Program-made: the position numbers and the translations under genes
Shown: in pieces, positions 7,995-17,700 of the stretch
Layout: each line of letters begins with the position of its first letter
Numbering within the stretch: position 1 is the stretch's first letter
The notes under the pieces: model-generated
Databases searched by the model: none
Told to the model about the DNA's origin: nothing
What the model saw: only the letters and a program-made list of their open reading frames with translations
Assembly: GCA_003402705.1 (NCBI GenBank)
Contig: QQNF01000009.1
Span: forward strand, 1-64,000
DNA from: Verrucomicrobiota bacterium
Lineage (GTDB): Bacteria > Verrucomicrobiota > Verrucomicrobiia > Verrucomicrobiales > V1-33
Direction: 5' to 3'
DNA: 64,000 nt

Positions 7995-8885
7995 ATGGAG
8001 TGCGAGAACGCCAGCATTACCGATGAACTGCTTGCCTCGTATCGCGAGTTGGGCGGCATCAATCATCTCGATGGAGCGAATCTGCCGTCGAAGTGTGCGG
8101 TTTCGTATTTGTGCGGTGAGCTGCTGAAGATATTGTTTCCGGGGTTTTTCGAGGCGGAGGCGGTGCAGCGTGAGGATGTGGCGGCGCTGACGAGCCGGCG
8201 GGTGGGTGAGGTGGTGGAGCGGTTGCGGCAGGAGATGGTGCCGAGTCTGGCGTCGAGAGGGGAGATGTGTGAGGATCCTCGGGAGGAAGCGCAGCGGCTG
8301 GCGTGTGCGTTTCTGCATCGGATTCCGGCGTTGCGGGCGCTGCTGCACAAGGACGTGCAGGCGGCGTTTGACGGGGATCCGGCGGCGGGGAGCCACGATG
8401 AAGTGATCCTAGCTTATCCTGGGCTGGAGGCGATTGCGGTGCAGCGGATGGCGCATGTGCTGTATGGGCTGGGGGTGCCGCTGATTCCGCGGATGATGAC
8501 GGAGTGGGCGCATTCGCGGACGGGGATTGATATTCATCCGGGTGCGGAGATCGGGGAGTATTTTTTCATCGATCACGGGACTGGGGTGGTGATTGGGGAG
8601 ACGGCGCGGATCGGGCATCACGTGAAGCTGTATCAGGGGGTAGGGTTGGTGGCGCGGTCGCTGGCGGCCGGGCAGCGGTTGAGGGGTCGGCGGCGGCATC
8701 CTAGCCTTGAGGATCATGTGACCCTGTATGCGTCGGCGACGATTGTGGGGGACATTACGATTGGGAGGGGGAGCACGATTGGGGCGAATGTGTTTGTGAC
8801 GGAGAGTGTGCCGCCGGATTCGGTGGTGGCATTGGGGGAGCAGCGGCATGAAGTGAAACAGCGGCGACCGGCATCGGTGGCCTGA
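7995..8885 (+). CDS. cysE: Serine O-acetyltransferase (CysE/EpsC type)
   Basis: This enzyme converts L-serine and acetyl-CoA to O-acetylserine, the first committed step of cysteine synthesis, in the cytoplasm. The helical N-terminal domain (about 1-160) precedes a left-handed beta-helix built from hexapeptide repeats. Key motifs include RMAHVLYGLGVPLIP, IDIHPGAEIGEYFFIDHGTG, VVIGETARIG and VKLYQGVGLVAR, with the catalytic His-Asp region in them. The length (296 residues) suits the long EpsC-like forms. I chose ATG 7995 rather than 7971 because alignment-like residues start at MECENASITDELL. It lies 67 bases after the pseudopilin gene, and no cysteine-responsive element is visible. The GRRRHPSLEDHV segment matches the family's variable loop. 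Confidence 0.9.
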   Translation: MECENASITDELLASYRELGGINHLDGANLPSKCAVSYLCGELLKILFPGFFEAEAVQREDVAALTSRRVGEVVERLRQEMVPSLASRGEMCEDPREEAQRLACAFLHRIPALRALLHKDVQAAFDGDPAAGSHDEVILAYPGLEAIAVQRMAHVLYGLGVPLIPRMMTEWAHSRTGIDIHPGAEIGEYFFIDHGTGVVIGETARIGHHVKLYQGVGLVARSLAAGQRLRGRRRHPSLEDHVTLYASATIVGDITIGRGSTIGANVFVTESVPPDSVVALGEQRHEVKQRRPASVA

Positions 8886-8898
8886 CATTGCGAGGGAG

Positions 8899-9465
8899 AT
8901 GCTGGAAGACGCGGATGAGGGCGGGGGGAAGGTGTCGGCTGGGGACGGCGTGGATGCGGTGCTGACGGCGCGTGCGGGGGAGTGGTTGCGGCTAGTGGGG
9001 GCGGGGGAAGTGGCGGTGCGATTGGAGGTGGTGTGGAATGGGAGATTGCAGACGACGGCTGGGACGGCGTGTGCGCGGACGGGGCGGATTGAGTTGAATC
9101 CGCGGCTGGCGGCGTTTGGTGGTGAGCAGGTGGAGCGGACCTTGCGGCATGAGGCGGCGCATCTGCTGGCGCACTGGCGAGCGGGGCGGCGGCGGATTCC
9201 GGTGCATGGGGAGGAATGGCGGCGGGCGTGTGCGGAGCTGGGGATAGCGGGGGAGAAGGCGTGTCACGATCTGCCGCTGGCGCGGCGGCAGGTGGAGCGG
9301 CGGTATGCGTATCGGTGTCCGCAGTGTCATTTTGAGGCGCGGCGGGTGCGGCCGTTCGGGCGTTATACGGCGTGCTATCGGTGCTGTCGGGAGCACAGTG
9401 GTGGGCGGTACGATGTGCGGTTTCAGTTTGTGCTGGTGTCTGGGCCGGTGCGGAGGGCGGAATGA
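8899..9465 (+). CDS. SprT-like zinc metalloprotease-fold protein
   Basis: The SprT signature is clear. HEAAH at residues 84-88 supplies two zinc ligands and the catalytic Glu. H103 in HGEEWRRACAELG is the likely third ligand. A C-terminal zinc ribbon uses Cys140, Cys143, Cys159 and Cys162 (YRCPQCHFEARRV, then ACYRCC). SprT/Spartan proteins in eukaryotes clear DNA-protein crosslinks; bacterial SprT is less understood, so the substrate is unknown. The length of 188 residues suits bacterial SprT. No export signal is present. It follows cysE by 13 bases and is probably cotranscribed with it and the next small gene. Confidence 0.85.
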   Translation: MLEDADEGGGKVSAGDGVDAVLTARAGEWLRLVGAGEVAVRLEVVWNGRLQTTAGTACARTGRIELNPRLAAFGGEQVERTLRHEAAHLLAHWRAGRRRIPVHGEEWRRACAELGIAGEKACHDLPLARRQVERRYAYRCPQCHFEARRVRPFGRYTACYRCCREHSGGRYDVRFQFVLVSGPVRRAE

Positions 9466-9507
9466 TTTTCCGTTGTGCGGAGGGTTGTGGGCGGACAGGG
9501 TTGGGGG

Positions 9508-9858
9508 ATGAAGAACCGCCGATATACAGCCAACAGCGATTACACCGTGGTGGACCGTTCGCCGTTGCAGCTGGTGCCTGGGGATGTGGTGACGCTCGGG
9601 CCAGAGGATCAGTCGTGGCCGGGTTGGGTGTGGGTGACGTCGGCGGATCGGCGCGGGAGTTATGTGCCGGCGGAGGTGATCGAGGCGAGGGGGGAGGAGG
9701 GGACTGCGGTGGTGCGGCAGGCGTTCAGTGCGCGTGATTTGTCGGTGACGCGCGGGGAGAGTGTGGAGGCGCTGCGGGAGGTGCGCGGGTGGCTGTGGTG
9801 CCGGAATGCGGCGGGGGAGGAAGGGTGGCTTCCTGAGTTTGTGCTAGGTGCGGGGTGA
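9508..9858 (+). CDS. Small protein with two tandem SH3-like domains
   Basis: The 116-residue protein has two consecutive SH3-like beta-barrels: residues about 8-60 (YTVVDRSPLQLVPGDVVTLG, then WPGWVWVTS, then GSYVPAEVIE) and about 62-112 (VVRQAFSARDLSVTRGE, then GWLWCRNAAGEEGWLPEFVL). Each shows the ALYDY-like start, the acidic/Gly turn, the WW pair and the GWxP ending of SH3 folds. No signal peptide is present. ATG 9508 directly follows GGGGG and is preferred over 9475. Bacterial proteins of this type are uncharacterised; a peptide- or glycan-binding adaptor role is only a guess. Confidence 0.7.
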   Translation: MKNRRYTANSDYTVVDRSPLQLVPGDVVTLGPEDQSWPGWVWVTSADRRGSYVPAEVIEARGEEGTAVVRQAFSARDLSVTRGESVEALREVRGWLWCRNAAGEEGWLPEFVLGAG

Positions 9859-9861
9859 GGG

Positions 9862-10012
9862 CGAAATCCTGTTGGGGTTTGGGAATTGTTATGGTTAGAC
9901 CCAGGGTAGGCCTGGGTGCCGCAGGCCAACCCTGGGCTTTGGGACGCAATCCCGTTGGGATTGGGGAGGCGACAGGGGCGGAGACAAGGGCGGGACGCCC
10001 TTGCTTGCTACG
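9862..10012 (+). repeat. Composite intergenic repeat, copy A (three hairpins)
   Basis: This element fills the gap between two convergent genes. In order it holds an AATCCTGTTGGGGTTTGGG stretch, the hairpin CCCAGGGTAGGCCTG...CAGGCCAACCCTGGG, the hairpin CAATCCC-GTTG-GGATTG, and the palindrome CAAGGGCGGGACGCCCTTG (9985-10003). The same order recurs at 25671-25806 on the same strand. Antisense translation yields proline-rich nonsense, so I treat it as non-coding. Confidence 0.8.
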
Positions 10013-10019
10013 GCGGCGG

Positions 10020-10553
10020 TTAGTCGCGGAGGGAGGCGAGGAGTTCTTTTTTCTGATCGACGAAGGATTTTTCGCCGTCGATTTTGCGTTGGAGGCGCAT
10101 GAGGCCTTCGAGGAGGGCTTCTGGGCGAGGAGGGCAGCCGGAGATGTAGACGTCGACTGGGATGATGCGGTCGATGCCCTGGAGGACGGCGTAGGAGCGG
10201 TACATGCCGCCGGAGGAGGCGCAGGCACCCATGGCGATGCACCATTTTGGTTCGGGCATCTGGTCCCAGATGCGTTTGACGGCGAGGGCCATTTTGTAGG
10301 TGACGGTGCCAGCGACGATCATGACGTCGGCCTGGCGAGGGGAGAAGCGCATGACTTCGGCGCCGAAGCGGGCGATGTCGTAGCGGCTGGAGGCGGTGGC
10401 CATGAGTTCGATGGCGCAGCAGGCGAGGCCCATGGGCATGGGCCAGAGGGAGTTTTTCCGCATCCAGTTGATGGCGGAGTCGAGCCTTGTGAAGATGATG
10501 TTCCCCTCGATTTTAGAATCGTAGGCGGCGCTTGTCAGGATCGTCTCAGCCAT
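10020..10553 (-). CDS. nuoB: NADH-quinone oxidoreductase subunit B (NuoB)
   Basis: NuoB sits in the peripheral arm of respiratory complex I and carries the terminal 4Fe-4S cluster N2 that passes electrons to quinone. The 177-residue protein has the family motifs: [16 protein letters not shown] with two adjacent cluster Cys, [36 protein letters not shown] with the third Cys, and [16 protein letters not shown] with the fourth. ATG 10553 gives the standard start. No other nuo gene lies within the window, so this is a detached subunit gene; the remaining complex genes must lie elsewhere. The segment after the last Cys is slightly long and charged. Confidence 0.95.
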   Translation of the reverse strand: MAETILTSAAYDSKIEGNIIFTRLDSAINWMRKNSLWPMPMGLACCAIELMATASSRYDIARFGAEVMRFSPRQADVMIVAGTVTYKMALAVKRIWDQMPEPKWCIAMGACASSGGMYRSYAVLQGIDRIIPVDVYISGCPPRPEALLEGLMRLQRKIDGEKSFVDQKKELLASLRD

Positions 10554-10656
10554 GGTGTTGGGGATACGGGAAGTTGGGGAGGAACGTCCGCTGCGGCGGG
10601 ATTGCCGCAAGGGAGATTGTGAAAGTTTTCACAAGCCGCCGCGGGGGACGGAGGGA

Positions 10657-13275
10657 TCAGGGATCGAACTGGATCCAGTCGAGATTGAGGAGACCGGATT
10701 TGCCTTGGTTGGAGAAGACGAGGAAGAGGTCGGCGGTGGTGGAGGAAGGGGGGAGAGGGATGGAGGCTTCCTGCCATGATTCCCAGTTGCCGGTGTTGGG
10801 GACTGGGAAGGAGCCGAGGAGTTGGCCGTCGGGGGCGCCGAGACGGCATTCGATGGTGCCGCCGTGGCCGCCGCTGGCGAAGCGGGCGGTGAGGCGTGCG
10901 GCTTTGGAGGGGTTGACGGATTTGAACTGGATCCACTGACCGTGGGAGGTGTCGCCGATGAAGGATTTGCCGCTGGCGGAGTTGCCGGCGAGGGACTGGG
11001 TGCCGTTGCGGGCGTCGCAGAGTTCGGCTTCGAGACGGCGGTTGCGGAGTGTGATGACGGCGCGGCTGCTGAGCGGGCCGGCGGGGGCGTTGCCGGCGTC
11101 GGTGAAGGTGGCTTCGATGCGGACGGCGCGTGCGGAGGCGGCGTCTGCTGGGATGACGACTTCGCCTTCGAGACCGCGCTGGAGGATGGGTTTATCGGTG
11201 CCTGGTTTGAGGGAGTAGACCCATTGGACCATTTCGGTGATTTGCTCGCGGGTGTGGTGGCCGTGGGGGAGCATGGGGACGGGGCCCCAGACCCCGGTGG
11301 AGCCGCGCTGGACGCGGTCGACGCTGGCATTGAGGGCGCCGTCCTGGCCGCGGTATTTGTCGGCGATTTCGAGGAAGGCAGGGCCGACGATGCGGTGTTC
11401 GGGGGCGTGGCAGTTGAAGCAGTCGGCGCTTTTCATGAGCGAGAGACCCTTGGGTTCGACGCCGCCGCGGTCGAGGGAAGTGGAGACGAGGAGACGAGGG
11501 CCGAAGCCGCCGGGTTCGGAGGAAGAGTTGCCTTCTTCGGCGTCGGAGACGGTGGCGCGCCATTTGACGGGCTGGCCTGGGGTGAAGAAGTCGCCGTCGA
11601 GAGGGGAGGCGAGGGCGACGACGGGTGGGGAATTGCCGGCGACGGCGGGGACGGCGGCTGTGGAGGAAGCGCCGGCGGCGTCGGTGACGGTGAGTTCGAT
11701 GATGTGGTTGCCGGCGTCCGGGAGCGTGATCTGGGGGTTAGGATCCGAGGAGAGGGATTTTCCGTTGAGTTTCCAGTCGTAGCGGAGGGCGGCGGAGTCG
11801 CCGTCGGGGTCGGAGGAACCGTTGCTAGAGAGGGCGACTTTCAGGGGGACTGGGCCGCTGGGAGGGGAGGCGGAGGCGGCGGCGAGAGGGGGGATGTTGC
11901 CGTGGGTGAAGGAGATGCGGAGGAGTCGGGAGTCTGGGTTGGCTCCCCATGTTTCGCCGTAGTCGAGACAGTAGAGATTGCCGTCGGGGCCGAACTGGGC
12001 GTCGAGGAGCCGTTTGAAGGGGATGGCGGAGGTGAAGGGTTCGATGGCGACGAGGTTAGAGTCCTTGTCGAGCCGGGCCCAGCGGATGATGCGGCGTTCC
12101 CAGTCCCACCAGAGGAGACAGTTGTCGAAGTGTGCGGGGAAGCCGTTGGATTGAGCGAATTCTGGTTTGAAGTGGAAGACTGGGCCTGCGCAGGCGGTGC
12201 GGCCGCCCTGGCCGACTTCGGGGAATTCCTTGGAAGCGCCGTAGGGGTAGAAGATGAAAGCGGGGACGGCGGGTGGGAGGTCTTTGGCTCCGGTGTTATT
12301 GATGCCGTCGTTGCGGGGGTGAGCGGGGTCGAAGGGCGTGCCGATTTTTTTCGAGGCGTAGTCGTAGTGGGAGTAGGCGAAGTTGTTGCCGATGAAGTAG
12401 GGCCAGCCGTGGTTGCCGGCTTTTCTGGCCTGATTGATTTCGTCGTAGCCTCGGGGGCCGCGGGGGCCGTCGCCGCCGGCGTCGGGGCCGACCTCGCCCC
12501 AGTAGACGAAACCGGAGGCCTGATCGACGCTCATGCGCCATGGGTTGCGGCAGCCCATGCAGAAGATTTCGGGTCTGGTGCCGGGGGTGCCGGGTGGGAA
12601 GAGATTGCCGTCGGGGATGGTGATGGTGCCGTTGTCCTGCGGGCGGACGCGGAGGATTTTGCCGCGGAGGTCGTTGGGATTGGCGGCGGATTTCTGGGCG
12701 TCCCACGGTTCCATGTTAGGGCGGCCGTCGAGAGGGGCGAAGCCGTCGGAGTCGCCGTGCGGGTGGGTATTGTCGCCGGTGGAGATGAAGAGACAGCCGT
12801 CGGGGCCGAATTCGACGGAGCCGGCGTGGTGGCAGCATTCGCGGCGCTGTTCGCCGAAGGAGAGGAGGATTTTTTCGCTAGCGGGGTCGAGGGAGTTGCC
12901 GTTCATGGTGAAGCGGCTGAGGCGCTGGCCGTCGATGTCTTTGGGGGAGTAGTAGAGGTAGATCCAGTGGTTGGAGGGGAATTTTGGGTCGAGGGCGAAG
13001 CCGAGGAGGCCATTTTCCTGAGCGGTGGTGGTATCGACGGAACCGGCTTCGATGATGGAGCGGGAGTCTGGTTTCCAGATGCGGAGTTTGCCGGCGATTT
13101 CGATGAAGAAGATGCGGCCGTCCGGGGCGCGTTCGAGTTCCATGGGTTGGGGCATGCCCTGGGCGAGGACCTCGACCTTCCAGCGCGAGTCTGGAGGAGG
13201 GTCGGCGGCGAGGGCGATGGATGGAAACGAGAGAGCTGGAAATGTGAGGGCGGTCAGCAGGGACGGAAGGCGCAT
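10657..13275 (-). CDS. Exported PQQ-type sugar dehydrogenase fused to PKD, cytochrome c and CBM6 domains
   Basis: A signal peptide (to about residue 23) leads into a six-bladed beta-propeller of the soluble glucose dehydrogenase type (about 30-460). Its motifs include NGLLGFALDPKF, CCHHAGSVEFGPDG, DLRGKILRV, MGCRNPWRMSVD and LYCLDYGETWG. A PKD/Ig-like domain follows (about 470-590), then a class I cytochrome c whose haem site is CFNCH at 619-623 with a likely Met ligand in PMLPHG. A CBM6-like carbohydrate-binding module (about 745-872) closes it. Such verrucomicrobial proteins are thought to oxidise sugars outside the cytoplasm and pass electrons through their own haem. It lies downstream of the GntR-LacI regulator on the same strand. 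Cofactor and substrate are inferred from fold only. Confidence 0.85.
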   Translation of the reverse strand: MRLPSLLTALTFPALSFPSIALAADPPPDSRWKVEVLAQGMPQPMELERAPDGRIFFIEIAGKLRIWKPDSRSIIEAGSVDTTTAQENGLLGFALDPKFPSNHWIYLYYSPKDIDGQRLSRFTMNGNSLDPASEKILLSFGEQRRECCHHAGSVEFGPDGCLFISTGDNTHPHGDSDGFAPLDGRPNMEPWDAQKSAANPNDLRGKILRVRPQDNGTITIPDGNLFPPGTPGTRPEIFCMGCRNPWRMSVDQASGFVYWGEVGPDAGGDGPRGPRGYDEINQARKAGNHGWPYFIGNNFAYSHYDYASKKIGTPFDPAHPRNDGINNTGAKDLPPAVPAFIFYPYGASKEFPEVGQGGRTACAGPVFHFKPEFAQSNGFPAHFDNCLLWWDWERRIIRWARLDKDSNLVAIEPFTSAIPFKRLLDAQFGPDGNLYCLDYGETWGANPDSRLLRISFTHGNIPPLAAASASPPSGPVPLKVALSSNGSSDPDGDSAALRYDWKLNGKSLSSDPNPQITLPDAGNHIIELTVTDAAGASSTAAVPAVAGNSPPVVALASPLDGDFFTPGQPVKWRATVSDAEEGNSSSEPGGFGPRLLVSTSLDRGGVEPKGLSLMKSADCFNCHAPEHRIVGPAFLEIADKYRGQDGALNASVDRVQRGSTGVWGPVPMLPHGHHTREQITEMVQWVYSLKPGTDKPILQRGLEGEVVIPADAASARAVRIEATFTDAGNAPAGPLSSRAVITLRNRRLEAELCDARNGTQSLAGNSASGKSFIGDTSHGQWIQFKSVNPSKAARLTARFASGGHGGTIECRLGAPDGQLLGSFPVPNTGNWESWQEASIPLPPSSTTADLFLVFSNQGKSGLLNLDWIQFDP

Positions 13276-13355
13276 CGAGCGGATACGGCGCGGGGCGAGC
13301 GGGTTGTCATGCGTAAAGGGGGCCGCATGTCTGGGGTGGGGATGCCCGTCCGGGA

Positions 13356-14450
13356 TCAGCGGGTGCGGGCGGGGCCGAAGGATTCGCCTTCGATGAATTC
13401 GAGGGGGAAGCGGACCTGTCTGGTGTCTTCCTGGGCGCGGGCGATGTGATTGGCCCAGCGGAGGATGTGCTGGATCATGCGGGAGTCATCGCCTGAGAAG
13501 TGGGCGATGGGGGGCTGGTGCCATGGGAGCCAGAAGTCGCGGCCGAGGCAGAGGACGGAGACGTCGAGGGCGACCTGGAGATTGCGGACGGCCATGAAGG
13601 AGAGGAGGGAGACGAGCCATGTGGTGTAGGTGACGATGACTGCGGTGGGTGGGGTGAGGCGGAAGTTGGCGGCGAGGAGGGCGTGGAGGCCTGCGGGGGT
13701 TTCGTCGAAGGCGGGGGTGTGGTATTCACCGGCGGTGATGCCGCAGGCGGCGAGTTCGCGGTGGAGGACGGCGATGTAGGGGCTGGTGGCGGCGTCGCGG
13801 AGGACGGCTGGGGCGATGAAGATGATGCGGCGGTGGCCGAGGGAGGTGAGGCGCTGGACGGCCTTGCGGAAGGGATCGACGGTTTCCATGCCTGTGGCGG
13901 CGAGGGGGAGGCCTGCGGAGAGACCGCCGAGGGCGAGGGCTGGGGTGCCATGTTCTGCGAACCATGAGAGGACATCGCGGCTGCCGCCGATGACGATCCA
14001 TGCATCGGCTTCGCAGGAGGAGACGAGGCGGCGGACGCGGTCGAGGTCGTAGTGGAGACGGCTTTGGGATTTGGGGGCGAAGGAGAGTGAGTGGCCATCG
14101 GCTTCGAGGCGGTTGCGGAGCTGGATGAGGGTTTGCTGGAAGACCCCGTCTTCGTCTTCGACGCGTTCGCCTGGGAGGACCATGATGCGGAGCGAGCGGG
14201 AGTTTGGTCTGGAGGCGTCGGTGGATGGGGCGGCAGTGGTTCTGGGTTTTCCTGGGCCGGCGGATCTGATCCAGCCTTCGGCTTCGAGTTGGCGGAGGGC
14301 GGCGCGGACGGTGACTGGGGAGGCGTCGCAGTCGCGGGAGAGGGCCATGACGCCGGGGATGGGGCCTGCGAGATTGCCGTGGAGGATGCGGTCCCGGAGG
14401 TGTGAGGCGACCTGGTCGCTGGCGGTCATGCGGCGCAGAGGCGTAATCAT
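13356..14450 (-). CDS. GntR-type DNA-binding domain joined to a LacI-like sensor
   Basis: Residues about 8-75 form a GntR winged helix (DQVASHLRDRILHGNLAG, then LSRDCDASPVTVRAALRQLEAEGWI). After a linker, residues about 88-360 form a LacI/periplasmic-binding-protein-like domain with SLRIMVLPGE, ADAWIVIGGSRD, LTSLGHRRIIFIAP and TAVIVTYTTW. This hybrid architecture is common in Verrucomicrobiota and normally senses a sugar. The gene is divergent from the giant LamG/PA14 gene. The gap between them holds a 10-bp inverted repeat pair that could be its operator, so it may control that surface protein and the PQQ dehydrogenase downstream. Confidence 0.8.
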   Translation of the reverse strand: MITPLRRMTASDQVASHLRDRILHGNLAGPIPGVMALSRDCDASPVTVRAALRQLEAEGWIRSAGPGKPRTTAAPSTDASRPNSRSLRIMVLPGERVEDEDGVFQQTLIQLRNRLEADGHSLSFAPKSQSRLHYDLDRVRRLVSSCEADAWIVIGGSRDVLSWFAEHGTPALALGGLSAGLPLAATGMETVDPFRKAVQRLTSLGHRRIIFIAPAVLRDAATSPYIAVLHRELAACGITAGEYHTPAFDETPAGLHALLAANFRLTPPTAVIVTYTTWLVSLLSFMAVRNLQVALDVSVLCLGRDFWLPWHQPPIAHFSGDDSRMIQHILRWANHIARAQEDTRQVRFPLEFIEGESFGPARTR

Positions 14451-14782
14451 CTTCTAATCTGGTCTGTTTTATGGCGCAGTCCGCAAGGGGAATAATCTTG
14501 AGTGCGGGAGGCGCCGTCGAGTAAACATTGCGTGAGTGGTGGATTATTCCCGCCGCTAGCACACATGACCGACCCCCCAAAGACTTACTGTCGACCGGCA
14601 GGCGAACATCCGAAAGACGCGCGTGGCGACGCCGTCTTGAGGGATGGCGGTGAGGCCGTCCTGTCGCGAGAGCGACGGGGGTGCAGAGGGTGCGAGGGAT
14701 GAGCGTCGAAAATTTGTGCAATTTGACTTCTTCTGTCACCGAACTTCGAAAATTCCGTCAACTGAACTACCAACCCTCTCCT
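14451..14782. promoter_or_regulatory. Divergent intergenic region with a separated inverted repeat
   Basis: GGGAATAATC at 14488-14497 is mirrored by GATTATTCCC at 14542-14551, 44 bases apart. That is a plausible two-site operator for the adjacent GntR-LacI regulator. Further on, TCGAAAATT occurs twice (about 14706 and 14744) and a TTGACT lies between. The last 20 bases before ATG 14783 are C/A-rich with no Shine-Dalgarno, as in other leaders here. No gene was seen. Confidence 0.45.
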
Positions 14783-17700
14783 ATGAACTATACAAACAAA
14801 CGCTCCCATCTCAGGGGCCTGCTGCTGACGCTGCCATGCCTGGCGGTTTCTGCGCATGCAGGACTTCTCGTTGAACTCAATTCCCTGACGCTGCCGCTTG
14901 GGCCGATTGCGTCGTGGGAAAACACTGGAACGCTGCCTGGGGGGTTCACCTCCGCGGGTGCGCCGCAGGTGACCATGGTGGACGGCATCAAAGCGGTGAC
15001 GCTGGGTGGCGGTGGTGATTATCTTGTTGGTCCGATTGCGCCGGACGAGATTGGCGGGGTGAACCCGAATCGTTCGGTGGAAGTCTGGGCGTTCAATCCG
15101 TCGATTGCGGGCGAAGAGACGCTGGTGGCGTGGGGCAACCGCGGTGGTGGTGACGGGACGAATTTCTCGTTCAACTACGGTGCGGATGTGACTTGGGGTG
15201 CGGCGGGGCAATGGGGTGGTGGTCCGGACATCGGCTGGAACATGGTGGGCGGGGCGCCGTCGGCGGGGACCTGGCATTATCTCGTGATCACCAGCGATGG
15301 CGGTGGAGCTGTCGGAGCCGGCACGACCCGGGTGTATGCTGACGGCGTGCTGCGCAATTCCGAGTTTCACGGCAACCTGAACACGCATCTTGGGAACAAC
15401 ATTCTGATTGGGGGCCAGAATCAGAGCCTTTTGGTGCCTGGAGGTTTCAATTCCGGGCTGAGCATTGCGAAGGTGCGGATTCACGACACGGTGCTGACGC
15501 CTGCGGCGATTGCGGCGAAGTTCACCGAGGAACTGCCGCAGATTTATCCGAAGGCGTATGTGACGAGTGCGAAGGTGGCGAGCACGACGTCGGTGTCGTT
15601 CACGATTCAGGATCAGGTGCCGGGGAGCATCACGGTGCCGAACAGCTTCACGGTGACCCCTGCTGGGATTCGGTCGAACTGGAACGTGCAGGGTGGTGAA
15701 GGGGTGATCAATGGGTCGATTACGTCGCCGCCGATTGTGATTCCTGCGGGCGGTCCGGTGGAGATCACGCTGAACCATCGGTATAACTTTGAAGGTGACG
15801 AGTGGGATGGCGGGGTGATTCAGGTGAGTGTGAACGGTGGTGACTTTGTGAATGTGGAGAATTCCAGTTTCACGGCGAACGGTTACCATGAGGTTCCGCT
15901 GATTGGGAATCACGTGTTGAACGGGCAACTGGCGTGGAACGGGGCATCGGCTGGTTTTGCGACGGGGACGTTCATTGACAGCGTGGCGACGGTTCCGGGG
16001 ATTGCTGCTGGGGACTCGGTGCGTTTCCGATTCCTTGGGGCGTGGGATGAGGGCTACACGCCTGATGGACTCGACTGGCAGATCTACGGGTTCAAGGTGA
16101 TGTCTGGAGCGACGACGGTGCTGAACGAGACTTTTGCATCGAGCAATGGCGGGTTCACTGCTGAGTCGACTGGCCAGGCTGGCGCGACGTGGAATTATAT
16201 TGCGGGGAACCAGCCGGTGCTGGGGCCATTGCAGATCTCGAAGGTGAACGGGGTGACGACGATTGTGTCGCAGCTACTGTGGGCTCCGGGGACGGAGTAC
16301 AACTTCACGATCAACGGGAAGGACACGGCGAACTCGGATCTGGTGTACACGAGGAGGATCACGACGCCGGCTCCTCCGCTGGCGGCGGCGCGGGCGTGGC
16401 CTGCGACGATTCCTGGTCCTCTGGGGACCGCGAATGCGTGGGGGGTTCGGACGTTCCTGAACAACGGGATCAACACCAACCAGAACTTCGACGCGATGAT
16501 GGACTTCCTCGCCAACTCGAGCGACCGCACGCCGGAGCTGACTCCTGATACGGTGGTGGACAGCCAGAATGCGTTCCTGAACTTCTATGATCCGGGTTCC
16601 AACGGCCCGAACAACGGGATTATCCCCGGCGGGCTTCCGTTCCCTGGTGACGCCCTCTCGACAGCGACCAACGGTGGCGTTGCCCGCAATGACGACTACG
16701 TTGTCACGAGTGCGCACGGTACGATCAGCATCACGGAAGCGTCGGACTACACGTTCAACATCCGCGGTGATGACGGCAGCATGTTCCGCATCAAGCGTGC
16801 GGAAGGCGGTACACCGCCGAAGTTTGTCGCGGTGGTGAATGGCCAAGTGGACGCGGCGCAGCAGAACATCGTGTACTTCTTCAATCCGACGGGTGACACG
16901 AATGTGCGTGCGGTGACTTACCTGACGCCGGGGACGTACAAGCTGGAATATGCGACGTGGGAAGGCGGCGGTGGATTCTTCTATCAGGTCAGCAGCGCCA
17001 AGGGCTTCTTCCTGAACGATTCGGATACGCCGACGTGGCGTCCGGTGGGCTATCGGGCGCAGACGACGGCGCCGGTTCCGTATCCATCGATGGCGGGGGA
17101 CTGGACGGTGCTGAGCACGCTGCCTAGCGGATTGACGCAGGTGGACATTCCGGGAGCTGATGCGGCGGTGACTGCGGCGGTGGCTGCTGATGCGGTGGCG
17201 GCGACGTCTTCGTGGGCGCAGATCAACTTCTTCGATCCGCAGAGCGGCGGGCAAGGCCGGATTCCCGGTGACGTGCCATGGCCACGGAACACGGAGCTTG
17301 ACGACAACCGTTATGCGATGCGCATGAGCGGCACGCTCCGCATTCCGGAGAGCGGCGAGTACCTGATCGGGTTCCAAGGGGATGACGGCACGAAGCTGAC
17401 GATTGGCGGCAGCCACAGCGGCTTCAGTGCGCTGACGGAGAATGCGACTGGCGCTGGTGTGATCGGCCGCAGCACGGATGTGCTCCGGAATTCCGGAAGC
17501 ATCGGAGCGGTCGGGGACTTCAACGCGAGCACTTCGGCGGTGTTCCAGCAGGCTGGTGCGCTAGCGGGCAGCACGGACAAGGCGATTCTTGTCGGTGCGG
17601 CTGATGCGATCAAGACGCGGGTGGAGTACACCCCGCTGCTGAATCCGGCTGGTGACTGGAGTTCGGAAATCTGGATCAATGCGACGACGATTCCGGGCGG

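Noticed and set aside
10822-13449. An 875-codon + strand open frame opposite the PQQ-type dehydrogenase
   Set aside because: Its translation is an Ala/Gly/Val/Glu-rich mirror of the real gene, with no domain. Strand G-bias explains the absence of stops.
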